Source: Chthonomonas sp. UBA2362 (GTDB lineage: Bacteria; Armatimonadota; Fimbriimonadia; Fimbriimonadales; Fimbriimonadaceae). From it: 64,000 bases of DNA. The stretch is from contig DDTO01000006.1 in the NCBI GenBank assembly GCA_002344135.1, positions 275,869 to 339,868 of the forward strand. The letters are read 5' to 3'. The notes beneath the pieces were generated by a model. It saw nothing but the letters and a program-made list of their open reading frames with translations, made no database searches and was not told the origin of the DNA. Shown here piece after piece: positions 8,493-16,838 of this stretch; the first letter of the stretch is position 1, and every line of letters starts with the position of its first letter. The translations under genes were made by a program, and so were the position numbers.

Positions 8493-9296
8493 ATGTTCTC
8501 GGAATCTTTCTCCGAAGCGTGGGAGATGCGTTTCGGTCAGCCACCCGAATTTCCTCCGCCGCCGATCGACCGGTTTCTCACCCATCGATCGGTGCGACGA
8601 TATCGACCGGAGCCCGTGCCGGAGGACGTCGTCAGCGGGCTGATCGGAGCGGCTCAAAGCGCCGCGACGAGCAGCAATCTCCAGCTTTGGACCGTGGTGA
8701 GCGTGCAGGATCCTGATCGGCGAGAGGCGATCGCCCGCCTGTGCGCCGATCAGCGGCAAATCCGCGAGGCGGCCTGGTTCTTCGCATTTCTCGCCGATCA
8801 CCATCGCCTCCGCCAAGCAGCCGCGGAAGTCGGAGAAAGCGCTGCCGGGCTCGATTACGTGGAGTTCTTCGTGATGGCGCTCGTCGATGCCGCGCTCGCG
8901 GCGGAACGGCTCGTGTGCGCCGCCGAATCGCTCGGGCTCTCGATCTGTTACATCGGCGCGCTGCGAAACGACCCGGAGGGTGTCCGCCGGCTCCTCGACT
9001 TACCCGAGGGGACGTTCGGCGTGTTCGGCCTCTGCTTGGGCTGGCCCTCCGAGAACGCCCACGCCGAGATCAAGCCCAGGCTCTCACAGGACGCGATTTG
9101 GCACCGAGAAACCTATCGCAGGGAGGCGCCGATCGCCGAATATGACGAGAGAATGCGGTCGTTCTACGAAAGTGAGCGGATGAAGGGCGACGTTACCTGG
9201 TCGATGCGAAGCGGTCGCCGCGTGGACGAGCACCACCTTACGGGGCGCGAGGTCCTCGAAGAGTGGCTGCGAGCGCAGGGATTCTGCCGAAGGTAG
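8493..9296 (+). CDS. NfsA-type NADPH-dependent FMN nitroreductase family oxidoreductase
   Basis: A 267-aa nitroreductase-fold protein. Visible features: HRSVRRYRPEPVPEDVVSGLI near the N-terminus (FMN phosphate-binding Arg/Ser pair), AAQSAATSSNLQLWTVV, and the C-terminal GLCLGWP segment typical of NfsA/FRP enzymes. These flavoenzymes use NAD(P)H to reduce nitro-aromatics, quinones or flavins; the substrate cannot be read from sequence. ATG 8493 is used because the conserved fold begins within 15 residues; the frame is open upstream only as a shadow over the Hsp70-like gene. It is divergent from that gene, with 64 bp between the starts. Confidence 0.88.
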   Translation: MFSESFSEAWEMRFGQPPEFPPPPIDRFLTHRSVRRYRPEPVPEDVVSGLIGAAQSAATSSNLQLWTVVSVQDPDRREAIARLCADQRQIREAAWFFAFLADHHRLRQAAAEVGESAAGLDYVEFFVMALVDAALAAERLVCAAESLGLSICYIGALRNDPEGVRRLLDLPEGTFGVFGLCLGWPSENAHAEIKPRLSQDAIWHRETYRREAPIAEYDERMRSFYESERMKGDVTWSMRSGRRVDEHHLTGREVLEEWLRAQGFCRR

Positions 9297-9446
9297 GGGG
9301 GAGCGGCTGGGACCACAGGCAAGTCTGTCGCTTCGAGCTTTCGCCCGTAGGCGACGTGGATCAGCCGCACAGATTCAGAAGAGCGTGGGCCGGAATGTGT
9401 TCTCGGTATGGGTCGTTGGTCGCAGTCCCTCACTTGTTCATAAACT

Positions 9447-9482
9447 GGGGAAAAGTCCCGGCAAAAACAGTTGGTTTTCCCC
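9447..9482. promoter_or_regulatory. Inverted repeat overlapping the -35 of the ncRNA promoter
   Basis: GGGGAAAA (9447-9454) and TTTTCCCC (9475-9482) form 8-bp arms with a 20-bp spacer. The right arm overlaps the proposed -35 (9471-9476). It could be a repressor operator for the downstream RNA or the terminator hairpin of the nitroreductase transcript. The preceding 9297-9446 holds no gene I can support. Confidence 0.45.
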
Positions 9483-9499
9483 CGGGGTTGTCCTATGAT
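9471..9499 (+). promoter_or_regulatory. Sigma-70-type promoter of the candidate ncRNA
   Basis: TTGGTT (9471-9476), a 17-bp spacer and TATGAT (9494-9499) predict initiation near 9506. No start codon with a coding-like frame follows, so the transcript is probably non-coding. Confidence 0.6.
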
Positions 9500-9505
9500 A
9501 TTGAC

Positions 9506-9985
9506 ATCGGTGGACGGCGGCGAGGGTCGCCGATCTGAGAAGAATCCGGACCAGCTACTCCGGGACCATTGATAAAAGCGAGGCGGAGGAATCGGTCCGC
9601 CGCTCGTCGGAAACGGCGGGTCCAGGCACGATCAAAACCGGCCAGATCGCAACAACCTTTCGCGACCTCGTGGGGTCCCTTGGACCTAAGCCCCGGGAGC
9701 GTAGCGCCGTAGAGCCAAGTTCGTCTCCGGCAGCACCGAAAGGTTTGGGCAACGCAGCCTTGCCCGGGTTGGTTTCGGCCAAGTCGGCGAGAGGAGTCTC
9801 GGAGCGAAAGTTCCTTGGCTCCGGCGTTGGCCCGGTCTAGATGCGGACCAGTAGCGGCCCTTCGGGGCGGCCACCTACACATCTAGATTTGCGGTAGCGG
9901 CCTTCGGACCGCAAGCCGCGAGGACGAGTTTTCGGACTCGGCCGATACGTAGTGCGCTTCCGCTTGCGGAGGCGCACTCGTTTTT
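9506..9985 (+). ncRNA. Candidate ~480-nt structured non-coding RNA
   Basis: There is no credible protein in any frame, but the plus strand is dense with perfect stems between a promoter and a strong terminator. Examples: GGCGA/TCGCC (9519-9531), GGTCC-CTT-GGACC near 9674, GGGCAA/TTGCCC (9748-9765) nested inside CCGAAA/TTTCGG, GAGCCAAG/CTTGGCTC closing a ~110-nt domain (about 9712-9821), and TCTAGATG/CATCTAGA closing a hairpin with a UUCG loop (about 9837-9896). ATCGG near 9506 and CCGAT near 9941 can pair and close the molecule. Diagnostic cores of RNase P RNA, tmRNA, SRP RNA and rRNA are not visible. It is probably an independent structured RNA of unknown class. Confidence 0.65.
9951..9985 (+). 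terminator. Intrinsic terminator of the candidate ncRNA
   Basis: AGTGCGC (9951-9957) pairs with GCGCACT (9972-9978) and continues through an inner TCCGC/GCGGA stem. TTTTT follows at 9981-9985. The minus-strand flank has no T tract, which fixes the transcript direction as plus. Confidence 0.8.
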
Positions 9986-10003
9986 GTGGAGGCACGCTCG
10001 GCC

Positions 10004-10009
10004 CATAAT
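10004..10009 (+). promoter_or_regulatory. -10-like CATAAT upstream of the rhomboid-like gene
   Basis: CATAAT ends 11 bases before ATG 10021, so the transcript would have a leader of only a few bases at most. No Shine-Dalgarno is visible. Confidence 0.45.
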
Positions 10010-10020
10010 GGAGCCGACCC

Positions 10021-10806
10021 ATGCACGCCTTCCAAGACTTCGGCCGCCAAGCACGAACCTCGCAAGCCCCCGCCACCGCGGCCCTCACGGCGGCTATTGC
10101 TTTGGCCTTCGTCGTGTCGTGGTTCACGGCGGGGAAGCTGCTGCCTCTTGCGTTCGATCCAGCCACGATCGGCTCGGCGCCCTGGACAGTGCTCACTTAT
10201 CCGTTTGCGTCGATCGGCGACGGCCGAGACCTCATTTGGGTCCTCTTTCTTTGCCTTTGGTTCTGGGGGATGGGGGGTGCGGTCGAGCGCGATTTGGGAA
10301 CGCCGCGCTATCTGGTCTTTTGGTTTTCAGCCGCTCTTCTCGGCGCGCTCTTCCACTGGGTTGGTTACCTCTTCGTCGGCGAGTCGCTGCGGTTCGATCA
10401 GCGAGCGTTGATCGGCGCGTTCTTCCCGGTTTCGGCGGTGACGGTCGCCTGGGGAGTGAGAAATCCGTTACAGCCGGTCCTGCTCATGTTCGTGTTGCCG
10501 ATCCAGGGCCGGTGGATCGCTCTGCTCTCGGTCCTGCTCGTCTTCTTCGGCACGAATAGCCCGCAATTGGCGGTGTTCGCGGTCGCTCCGCTCGGGCTTG
10601 TCTACCTCTTTGCGACGGAACGGCTGCCTTTCCTTCCCTGGCGAGCCTCTCAGCGGGACCGAAGGCAGGAGCTCCGGGAGAGTCAGCGAAACTACAAGAA
10701 GATCGACGAGGCGATCGAGAGGCAACGCCAGCGCGAGGAGCGCGAGAGACTTCGCCAACTCTTCGAGCGCAGCATGATCGACGATCCTGACGAAGACAAG
10801 CGCTAA
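10021..10806 (+). CDS. Rhomboid-like membrane protein, probable pseudoprotease
   Basis: A 261-aa protein with about six hydrophobic segments and a charged C-terminal helix (~residues 205-261, rich in Arg/Glu). The order WTVLTYPF, then LWFWGMGGAVERDLGTPRYL, then ALLGALFHWVG, resembles the rhomboid fold (L1 loop WR-like region, TM2-TM3). The catalytic GxSG serine motif of TM4 is replaced by GAFFPVSA and no partner His in TM6 is evident, so proteolysis is unlikely. Such rhomboid relatives usually bind membrane clients. The terminator of the preceding ncRNA separates it from upstream genes. Confidence 0.72.
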   Translation: MHAFQDFGRQARTSQAPATAALTAAIALAFVVSWFTAGKLLPLAFDPATIGSAPWTVLTYPFASIGDGRDLIWVLFLCLWFWGMGGAVERDLGTPRYLVFWFSAALLGALFHWVGYLFVGESLRFDQRALIGAFFPVSAVTVAWGVRNPLQPVLLMFVLPIQGRWIALLSVLLVFFGTNSPQLAVFAVAPLGLVYLFATERLPFLPWRASQRDRRQELRESQRNYKKIDEAIERQRQREERERLRQLFERSMIDDPDEDKR

Positions 10807-10841
10807 CCGTTACCGCTGGCCCACCGGCCCGTCAAACCCTA

Positions 10842-10847
10842 CATAAT
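10842..10847 (+). promoter_or_regulatory. -10-like CATAAT four bases before GTG 10852
   Basis: CATAAT-CCCG-GTG, with no ribosome-binding site; this predicts a leaderless or nearly leaderless message for the 860-aa barrel protein. Confidence 0.45.
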
Positions 10848-10851
10848 CCCG

Positions 10852-13434
10852 GTGTTGCGAAGTCGAGGTTGGGGTGGGTTACGGAGGGTCTTGGGGGTGG
10901 TCGTGTGCGGCCTTTTCCTGTTGCCCGTTCAGGCCCTCGCGCAGAAGGCCAAGTGGTACCAGTGGTTCGATCGCGAAATCGCCCAGCGAATCGAGATCAC
11001 AGGCTACAGAAGGCTCGGCTACCACAACCAGCGAGTCAGCGGGGATCGGGAGGCCTACGACATCCTCGAGTATGGCGGGCTCGGCAACCGAACCTTTACC
11101 GACAGCGGCGCGATCAGCCTGACCGGTCGGAAAGTTCTGGGTTTATTCAACTTTCAGGCTACGATCTTAGACTCTCGATTGACCGATCCTCAAGCGCAGA
11201 AGTTCAGCCTCAACTACGAGAAGAAGGGCCTCGCGATCGACGCCGGCGATATCCAAGGCTCCTTGCTCAACACGAACCCGTTCGCCTCGTTTAGCAAGAC
11301 GCTGCGGGGCGTGTCGGTCGGCTACCGCTCCGGAGGCTTCCAGGCGAAGATCATACGCAGCCAAGCGAGGGGCAGCGCGCGGACAGTGAACCTGACCGGC
11401 AACAACTCGGTCGGCCCCTACTATCTCCAAGTCAGCCAGATCGTCAACGGTTCGGAGAGCGTCCGCGTCGACGGAGTCGAGAAGACGCTCGGAAAGGACT
11501 ACATCATCAACTATGAGCTTGGCTCGATCACGTTCCTCGATCAGATCATCTCGCCGACCTCTTCGATCGTCGTCAGCTTCGAGGCTCTCGGTTTCAACGC
11601 CCGCGAAGGCGTGGTTCAGGGGGCGGGCGCGTCGTATGACTTCGGCAAGTACGGCCGGATCGGCGTGACCGCCATGCAGCAGTTGGCTCGGGGGTCGACC
11701 GGGCTCAGCCAGCGACTGGAGAAGTTCCAGGGGTTCGGCGATGCTTCGCGCGCCTACATCTTGCAGTTCGAGCCGCTCGACGGGCAGCCGTTTTTGATTC
11801 GGGTAGATGGCGTCGAGCAGGTGCTGGGTGTGGACTACGTGTTCGATGCCGCGACGAAGTCGATTTTCTACTTCACGCGGTTCATGCCGTTCACGAGCAA
11901 CATCGACGTGCTCTATACGCCGCGTCCGACCACGACGGCGGACGGCGATCGCGAGAACATCGGGTTCGACTATCGCATCCCGCTCGGTAAGGGAGGCGGC
12001 AATGGATCGCTGCTCCTAAGCCAGGCGACGGGCCGACTCAAGTCCGAAACGAACCCGACCACCGGAACGGCTCGCGGGGCGAGGCTCGACTATAGGACGG
12101 GGCCTCTTGAACTTAGGGGTTCGCTTCGGGACGTGCCTTCGACCTTCGTCACCGTAGAGACGCGTGGTTTCGGACGAAACGAGAAGTCGAGCGAATGGGG
12201 AGCGACGTATTCGCCAAAAGGCAAGCTGAAGTACGCCCTGAACGGAACGAACTCGAGCATCGAGAACCGGCAGACCCGGAGTGACGGAACCGTCACTTTT
12301 CTGCCGGCCCGGTTCACGTTGCTGCAGGGAAGCGTCACCTACACTCCCTCGGAATCGGCGATGCCCTGGACCTTGGAGCATCGACGCACCCAGTCCACGC
12401 TCACGGATCGGCGTACCCGGCTGGATTCAACGAGCCTCGCGACGTCGCGATCGTTCGGAAGGCTCGACCTGAAGATGGACGTCCAGCACCAGGCTGGGAT
12501 CGGCCCGATTGCCTCCGGGACCGAGGTGACGGAAGGGACGATCCGGCTCGATTCGGTCCGATTCGGCCTCGGCTACAGCCCGACCAGCAAGTTCAACGTG
12601 CAGGCCAGGACCTCGCTCAGCGCGATCGAGGCGGGGAGCCAGAAAGGGAGCGGGTCGGACCATTCGGTCACCGCCTCCTACCAGCCCGCCGAGGCTTGGC
12701 TTCTGACCGGGCAGTATGCCTACAGCGACAGCGGAAGCCTCTCGACTCTTGGCGCCTTCCAGAGCGGCTTCGGCTTCGGCTACGGTGGGAACGGCTTCAG
12801 CGGCGGCATCGGATCGGAGGGGGCGATCGGCGCGACGAACATGGAACTCAAGACTCTCAATCTCTCCTACAATCCCTCGGAGAAAGTGACGATGGCTGCC
12901 AATGTGTCCTCGACGCGTTCGTCGGGTTCGATATCGTCCAACTCGAGCACGGTCGGGTATGGAATCGGCGGTACTTTCAATTTCGGACGCGGGCATAGTC
13001 TGTCCGCATCTCTGGACTCCAGCCGAACGTCCTTCGTGGATTCTCCCCTCACTTCGAGCGCAACGAACATCGACTTCTTCCTGCAAGGCAACCCCAATCC
13101 GCGCCTGAGTTATCGCATCGGCGTGGGCATTCTTGCAACCGGCGGAAACAGTGAGTTCAAACAGGATAGCCAGGCGTTCGAAGGCTCGATCACTTACATC
13201 TTGGCGCCGCGTCACGCTCTGAATTTCTCGTTCGACTCAGGCCGCCTTCGGGGTTATTATCCCCAGGACAATCTTTCCTACGGCTTGACCTATCAATACC
13301 GGATCTGGCAAAGCATGTCCCTCAATGTTTCGTATCGTATTCGCGACATCCGAAACATCGACCCGACGGTGACGAGCGGCGCGTATCGAGCGAGCGGCTT
13401 CGACTTCGAGTTATCCTTTAACTTTGGTCGCTAA
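10852..13434 (+). CDS. Large exported outer-membrane beta-barrel protein
   Basis: An 860-aa protein. The signal peptide (residues ~1-30) ends in VQALAQ. Two copies of a VDGVE..LG.DY motif (RVDGVEKTLGKDYIINYE near 205 and RVDGVEQVLGVDYVFDA near 322) mark paired beta domains seen in large exported proteins of this kind. From ~360 to the end there are alternating amphipathic strands separated by short turns, ending in FDFELSFNFGR, typical of an outer-membrane barrel. GTG 10852 is the first start giving a full signal peptide. Its stop overlaps the hslU stop by 4 bp (convergent). It may be functionally related to the LptD-like barrel at 22607. Substrate or ligand is unknown. Confidence 0.8.
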   Translation: MLRSRGWGGLRRVLGVVVCGLFLLPVQALAQKAKWYQWFDREIAQRIEITGYRRLGYHNQRVSGDREAYDILEYGGLGNRTFTDSGAISLTGRKVLGLFNFQATILDSRLTDPQAQKFSLNYEKKGLAIDAGDIQGSLLNTNPFASFSKTLRGVSVGYRSGGFQAKIIRSQARGSARTVNLTGNNSVGPYYLQVSQIVNGSESVRVDGVEKTLGKDYIINYELGSITFLDQIISPTSSIVVSFEALGFNAREGVVQGAGASYDFGKYGRIGVTAMQQLARGSTGLSQRLEKFQGFGDASRAYILQFEPLDGQPFLIRVDGVEQVLGVDYVFDAATKSIFYFTRFMPFTSNIDVLYTPRPTTTADGDRENIGFDYRIPLGKGGGNGSLLLSQATGRLKSETNPTTGTARGARLDYRTGPLELRGSLRDVPSTFVTVETRGFGRNEKSSEWGATYSPKGKLKYALNGTNSSIENRQTRSDGTVTFLPARFTLLQGSVTYTPSESAMPWTLEHRRTQSTLTDRRTRLDSTSLATSRSFGRLDLKMDVQHQAGIGPIASGTEVTEGTIRLDSVRFGLGYSPTSKFNVQARTSLSAIEAGSQKGSGSDHSVTASYQPAEAWLLTGQYAYSDSGSLSTLGAFQSGFGFGYGGNGFSGGIGSEGAIGATNMELKTLNLSYNPSEKVTMAANVSSTRSSGSISSNSSTVGYGIGGTFNFGRGHSLSASLDSSRTSFVDSPLTSSATNIDFFLQGNPNPRLSYRIGVGILATGGNSEFKQDSQAFEGSITYILAPRHALNFSFDSGRLRGYYPQDNLSYGLTYQYRIWQSMSLNVSYRIRDIRNIDPTVTSGAYRASGFDFELSFNFGR

Positions 13435-14906
13435 AGGATGTAGCGGCTCAGGTCGGTATCGTCTACCAGACCGGCGAGCCGGTCTCGCACTCTCTCTGCG
13501 TCGAAGACGTGTGTGCGCTTTTCGACCTCTGGCGCTTCGAAGAGCAAATCCTCGAGCAAACGCTCGAGGAGCGTGTGGAGGCGTCGGGCTCCGATGTTCT
13601 CTGTCTTCGAGTTCACTTCGGAGGCCAATCGAGCGATTTCGTCCAGCGCTTCCGAAGTGAACTCGACGTCGACACCGTCGACGTCGAGCAGCATCTGATA
13701 CTGCTTCACCATGGCGTTTTGAGGCTCGTTCAAGATGCGGCGGAAGTCGTCCTCGGAGAGTGTCGCAAGCTCGACCCGGATCGGCAGTCGGCCTTGGAGT
13801 TCGGGAATCAGATCGCTCGGTTTTGCAATGTGAAAGGCGCCGGCGGCGATGAAGAGAATGTGGTCCGTTCTTATCGGACCGAACTTGCTCGCTACCGTCG
13901 ATCCTTCGATGATCGGGAGGAGATCTCTCTGCACGCCTTCTCGGCTGACGTCGGGACCCGAGCCGCCACTCTTGCCGGCCACCTTATCGAGTTCGTCGAG
14001 GAAGATGATGCCGGTTTGCTCCGTGCGAAGAACGGCTTCACGGTGCAGGCTGTGGGCATCGATGAGTTTTCGCGCTTCCTGATCGATCAGGAAGGCTTTA
14101 GCGTCGCGAACTTTCATTCTCCGTGTGCCCGATTTTGCCGAGAACGGGCCGCCGAGGTTGGGCATATCGAGGCCCATCTCTTCGAGCCCTTGCGGCGTGA
14201 AGACCTGCACGAACGGGTTCGAGGTTTCTTCGACATAGATCTCTATCTCGAGATCGTCGTGCTTGCCCTGTTCGATCTCCTTGGCGATCTTTCGCCGGCG
14301 CTTCTGACTCGTCTCGGTCTGCGGTTCGAGCCACTCGTCGTCATCGTCGAAGGGGTCGAAGAAGTCCTGTTGCTCGTAATCCTCGATTGCGCCGAAGACT
14401 TCCTGTGCCTGTCGTTTAAGGGGATTTTTCTCGGTTTCGGCACCCCCTTTCTGCTTCGAGCGCGTCTTCGGGCGGGGTAGTTCGCTCAGGACCAGGTCGA
14501 GCAGGACTTCGCGGGCTCGCTCTTCGGCGCGGGGCCGTGCCGCATCCATTCGTTCGCGCTCGACGAGCCGCACCGCCGAGGCCGCAAGGTCGCGGATCAT
14601 CGATTCGACATCGCGCCCGACGTAGCCGACCTCGGTGAACTTCGTGGCCTCGACCTTGATGAAAGGCGCCCGAGCGAGTTGGGCCAAGCGGCGAGCGATC
14701 TCGGTCTTGCCGACACCGGTCGGGCCGATCATGAGGATGTTCTTGGGCAAGATGTCGTCGCGGTCGGCGGGAGAAAGCTGCTGGCGGCGGTACCGATTGC
14801 GCAGGGCGACCGCTACCGCGCGCTTGGCAGCATCCTGTCCGACGATGTATCGGTCCAACTCGGCAACGATCTGGCGGGGGGTCAACTCCTCGATCGGGAG
14901 GCTCAT
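13431..14906 (-). CDS. hslU: HslU (ClpY) AAA+ unfoldase, with enlarged acidic I-domain
   Basis: A 491-aa ATPase that unfolds proteins for the HslV peptidase. Visible motifs: Walker A GPTGVGKT (61-68), pore loop GYVG (94-97), Walker B IIFLDELD (~301-308), sensor region GAFHIAKPSDLIPELQGRLPIRVEL, and C-terminal RYIL, the tail that docks into HslV. E. coli HslU is ~443 aa; the excess is an acidic/basic insert at ~145-215 in the I-domain (DFFDPFDDDDEWLE, QKRRRKIAKEIEQ). ATG 14906 is chosen because MSLPIEELTPRQIV matches the family N-terminus; an upstream extension is non-homologous. hslV is not adjacent, unlike in most genomes. Confidence 0.95.
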   Translation of the reverse strand: MSLPIEELTPRQIVAELDRYIVGQDAAKRAVAVALRNRYRRQQLSPADRDDILPKNILMIGPTGVGKTEIARRLAQLARAPFIKVEATKFTEVGYVGRDVESMIRDLAASAVRLVERERMDAARPRAEERAREVLLDLVLSELPRPKTRSKQKGGAETEKNPLKRQAQEVFGAIEDYEQQDFFDPFDDDDEWLEPQTETSQKRRRKIAKEIEQGKHDDLEIEIYVEETSNPFVQVFTPQGLEEMGLDMPNLGGPFSAKSGTRRMKVRDAKAFLIDQEARKLIDAHSLHREAVLRTEQTGIIFLDELDKVAGKSGGSGPDVSREGVQRDLLPIIEGSTVASKFGPIRTDHILFIAAGAFHIAKPSDLIPELQGRLPIRVELATLSEDDFRRILNEPQNAMVKQYQMLLDVDGVDVEFTSEALDEIARLASEVNSKTENIGARRLHTLLERLLEDLLFEAPEVEKRTHVFDAERVRDRLAGLVDDTDLSRYIL

Positions 14907-14982
14907 CGAGGAAGGAGGGTACCCGTCCTTCGCAAAGCCCGCGAGACTGCGGCCCCGGGTATCGTAGAACGAGCAGGAACCT

Positions 14983-16140
14983 ATGCCGATTTCACCCGGG
15001 GTCATCGTCGGAGACGAACTTCTCGACATCTATCACAAGGTCATGGATCGTCGACGGCTCTCGTTCGACGACGGCCTCCTTCTCTACCGAACCAGGAACC
15101 TGACCGGCGTCGGCTACCTGGCCAATTTGGACCGCGAGCGACGGCACGGGGCGAAGACCTACTTCGTTCGGAACCAGCACATCAACTACACGAACATCTG
15201 CAACAAGTTTTGCAAGTTCTGCAGCTTCTATGCCAAGAAAGGCGGCCCCGCGCCGTACGAAATGAGCCTCGACGAGGTGAAGAGGCGGCTGGATCGACAC
15301 AAGGACCAGCCTCTCACCGAGATTCACATGGTCGCTGGAATCAATCCGCGGCTGAAGTACGACTACTATCTGGACCTCGTCCGAACCGTAAAAGAGGCCC
15401 GGCCGGGGGTCCACGTGAAGGCGTTTACCGCCGTCGAGATCGTCCAGATCGCGCAGGTGGGGAAGGTGACCGTCGAGCAGGCGCTTGCCGACCTTATCGA
15501 AGCAGGCCTCGACTCGCTTCCCGGAGGAGGCATCGAAATCCTCAGCGAGCGGGTCCATCGAGAGCTCTTCGGGAAGAAGCTGGACGGCGAAGAGTGGAAG
15601 CAGGTGGCCCGCGCCGCTGCCAAGCTCGGACTCAAGCAGTATGCGACCATGCTCTATGGTCATATCGAGACCGACGAGGAGCGCGTCGATCACCTCATTC
15701 AGTTGCGGGAACTTCAGGACGAGACCGGGCACTTCCTCACGATGACGCCCCTTTCCTTCCACCCCGAGAACACTGAATTGGCCGATATTCCCAAGCCGAC
15801 CGCCGATACCGACCTGCGCAACATCGCCGTCTCCAGGTTGATGCTCGACAACTTCGACCACGTCAAAAGCTTCTGGATCATGAATACCGTTCCCGTCACC
15901 CAGGCCGCCCTCTGGTACGGCGCCGACGATGCCGATGGACTGGTCCAGGAATACGAGATCACCTACGATGAGGGAGACTTCGGAAACAAGACCCAAGCCC
16001 TGACGTACGAGAACATGGTGCGAATGATCGAGGAGGCCGGCCGCGTACCGGTAGAGAGAGACTCCCTATACAATGAGATCCGTTACGAGCCGACCGCCGA
16101 ATCCAAGCCTCAGCGCGTTCCGCTGCGGGTCCGCTCGTAG
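14983..16140 (+). CDS. mqnE: Aminofutalosine synthase MqnE (radical SAM)
   Basis: A 385-aa radical-SAM enzyme of the futalosine menaquinone pathway; it joins 3-[(1-carboxyvinyl)oxy]benzoate to SAM-derived adenosine to make aminofutalosine. The iron-sulfur motif CNKFCKFCSF (~residues 67-76) is the CxxxCxxC signature, preceded by NQHINYTNIC as in MqnE/MqnC proteins. Other family-like segments: HMVAGINP, KAFTAVEI, LPGGGIEIL, TMLYGHIET, PLSFHPENTEL. An AGGA sits about seven bases before ATG 14983. It is divergent from hslU, 76 bp apart. It implies menaquinone-based respiration without the classical Men pathway step. Confidence 0.95.
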   Translation: MPISPGVIVGDELLDIYHKVMDRRRLSFDDGLLLYRTRNLTGVGYLANLDRERRHGAKTYFVRNQHINYTNICNKFCKFCSFYAKKGGPAPYEMSLDEVKRRLDRHKDQPLTEIHMVAGINPRLKYDYYLDLVRTVKEARPGVHVKAFTAVEIVQIAQVGKVTVEQALADLIEAGLDSLPGGGIEILSERVHRELFGKKLDGEEWKQVARAAAKLGLKQYATMLYGHIETDEERVDHLIQLRELQDETGHFLTMTPLSFHPENTELADIPKPTADTDLRNIAVSRLMLDNFDHVKSFWIMNTVPVTQAALWYGADDADGLVQEYEITYDEGDFGNKTQALTYENMVRMIEEAGRVPVERDSLYNEIRYEPTAESKPQRVPLRVRS

Positions 16141-16822
16141 AAGCAAGCTCGGCTTCACCCTTATAGAACTGTTGGTCGTGATCGCGATCATCGCGATCTT
16201 GGCAGCGATCCTGTTTCCCGTCTTCGCAAGGGCGCGGGAGGCGGCGAAATCGACAACTTGCATCTCGAATCTTAGGCAGATCGGCATGTCGCTAGGCCTC
16301 TATATGAGCGACGACGACGAGCGCTATCCCGACCGTCGGGACCTCAAGTCCAGCTTGCCCGGCGGCTTCAGACCTTGGACGACTTGGCCGCCCTCAGACC
16401 CGCGATCCGGTTGGGCTGTCGTTCTGCTGAAACCCTATAAGGTGCCGAGCCGGTTCGAATGCCCGTCTGTGGCTGCGATCTTCGGTTCGGAGCCGTCCGT
16501 CGTGCAGGAACCGAGTTCGACCGAGCGATCCAGCTACTGGATGTGGCGCTTCGATCGACCCGACGATCCGATTCCTTTAGATAACCTCTGGGGAAAAACG
16601 CCTGAACAAGGTGTGGAAGACTTGGCAGCATCGGGTAACGCGACGGTGGGCCAGCCGACTTCGGTTGCCGATGTCGAGTTGGCGGTGGACCCGTACTTCC
16701 CACGGACGATCACGACGGTAGCGCCCGCGCTCAGGGGCAAGTCGGCCCACTTCGGCGGTCGGAACCGCCTGTTTGCCGACTTCCATGTTCGCTTCCTTCG
16801 CGATGGCCGGCTGAATCCGTAG
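16073..16822 (+). CDS. Type IV pilin-like / DUF1559-type exported protein
   Basis: A 249-aa protein with a prepilin cleavage/methylation segment: KLG followed by FTLIELLVVIAIIAILAAIL (residues ~26-46; Glu at +5). The stretch FPVFARAREAAKSTTCISNLRQIG is characteristic of this family. Near the C-terminus SAHFGGRNRLFADFHVRF fits the H-x9-D signature of DUF1559-type pseudopilins. The only usable start, ATG 16073, lies 68 bp inside mqnE, so the two genes overlap out of frame. Such proteins are inserted by a type II/type IV pilus-like machinery; no other pilus gene is nearby. Confidence 0.85.
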   Translation: MRSVTSRPPNPSLSAFRCGSARRSKLGFTLIELLVVIAIIAILAAILFPVFARAREAAKSTTCISNLRQIGMSLGLYMSDDDERYPDRRDLKSSLPGGFRPWTTWPPSDPRSGWAVVLLKPYKVPSRFECPSVAAIFGSEPSVVQEPSSTERSSYWMWRFDRPDDPIPLDNLWGKTPEQGVEDLAASGNATVGQPTSVADVELAVDPYFPRTITTVAPALRGKSAHFGGRNRLFADFHVRFLRDGRLNP

Positions 16823-16838
16823 GCGGTATCGTCGGGGC

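Noticed and set aside
9493..9882. Minus-strand protein of ~129 aa
   Set aside because: Composition is Arg/Cys/Gly-rich and random-looking, and it lies over palindromes that favour an RNA.
9506..9985. RNase P RNA, tmRNA or SRP RNA
   Set aside because: The conserved RNase P core, tmRNA tRNA-like ends with T-arm, and SRP GGAA-tetraloop core motifs are absent.
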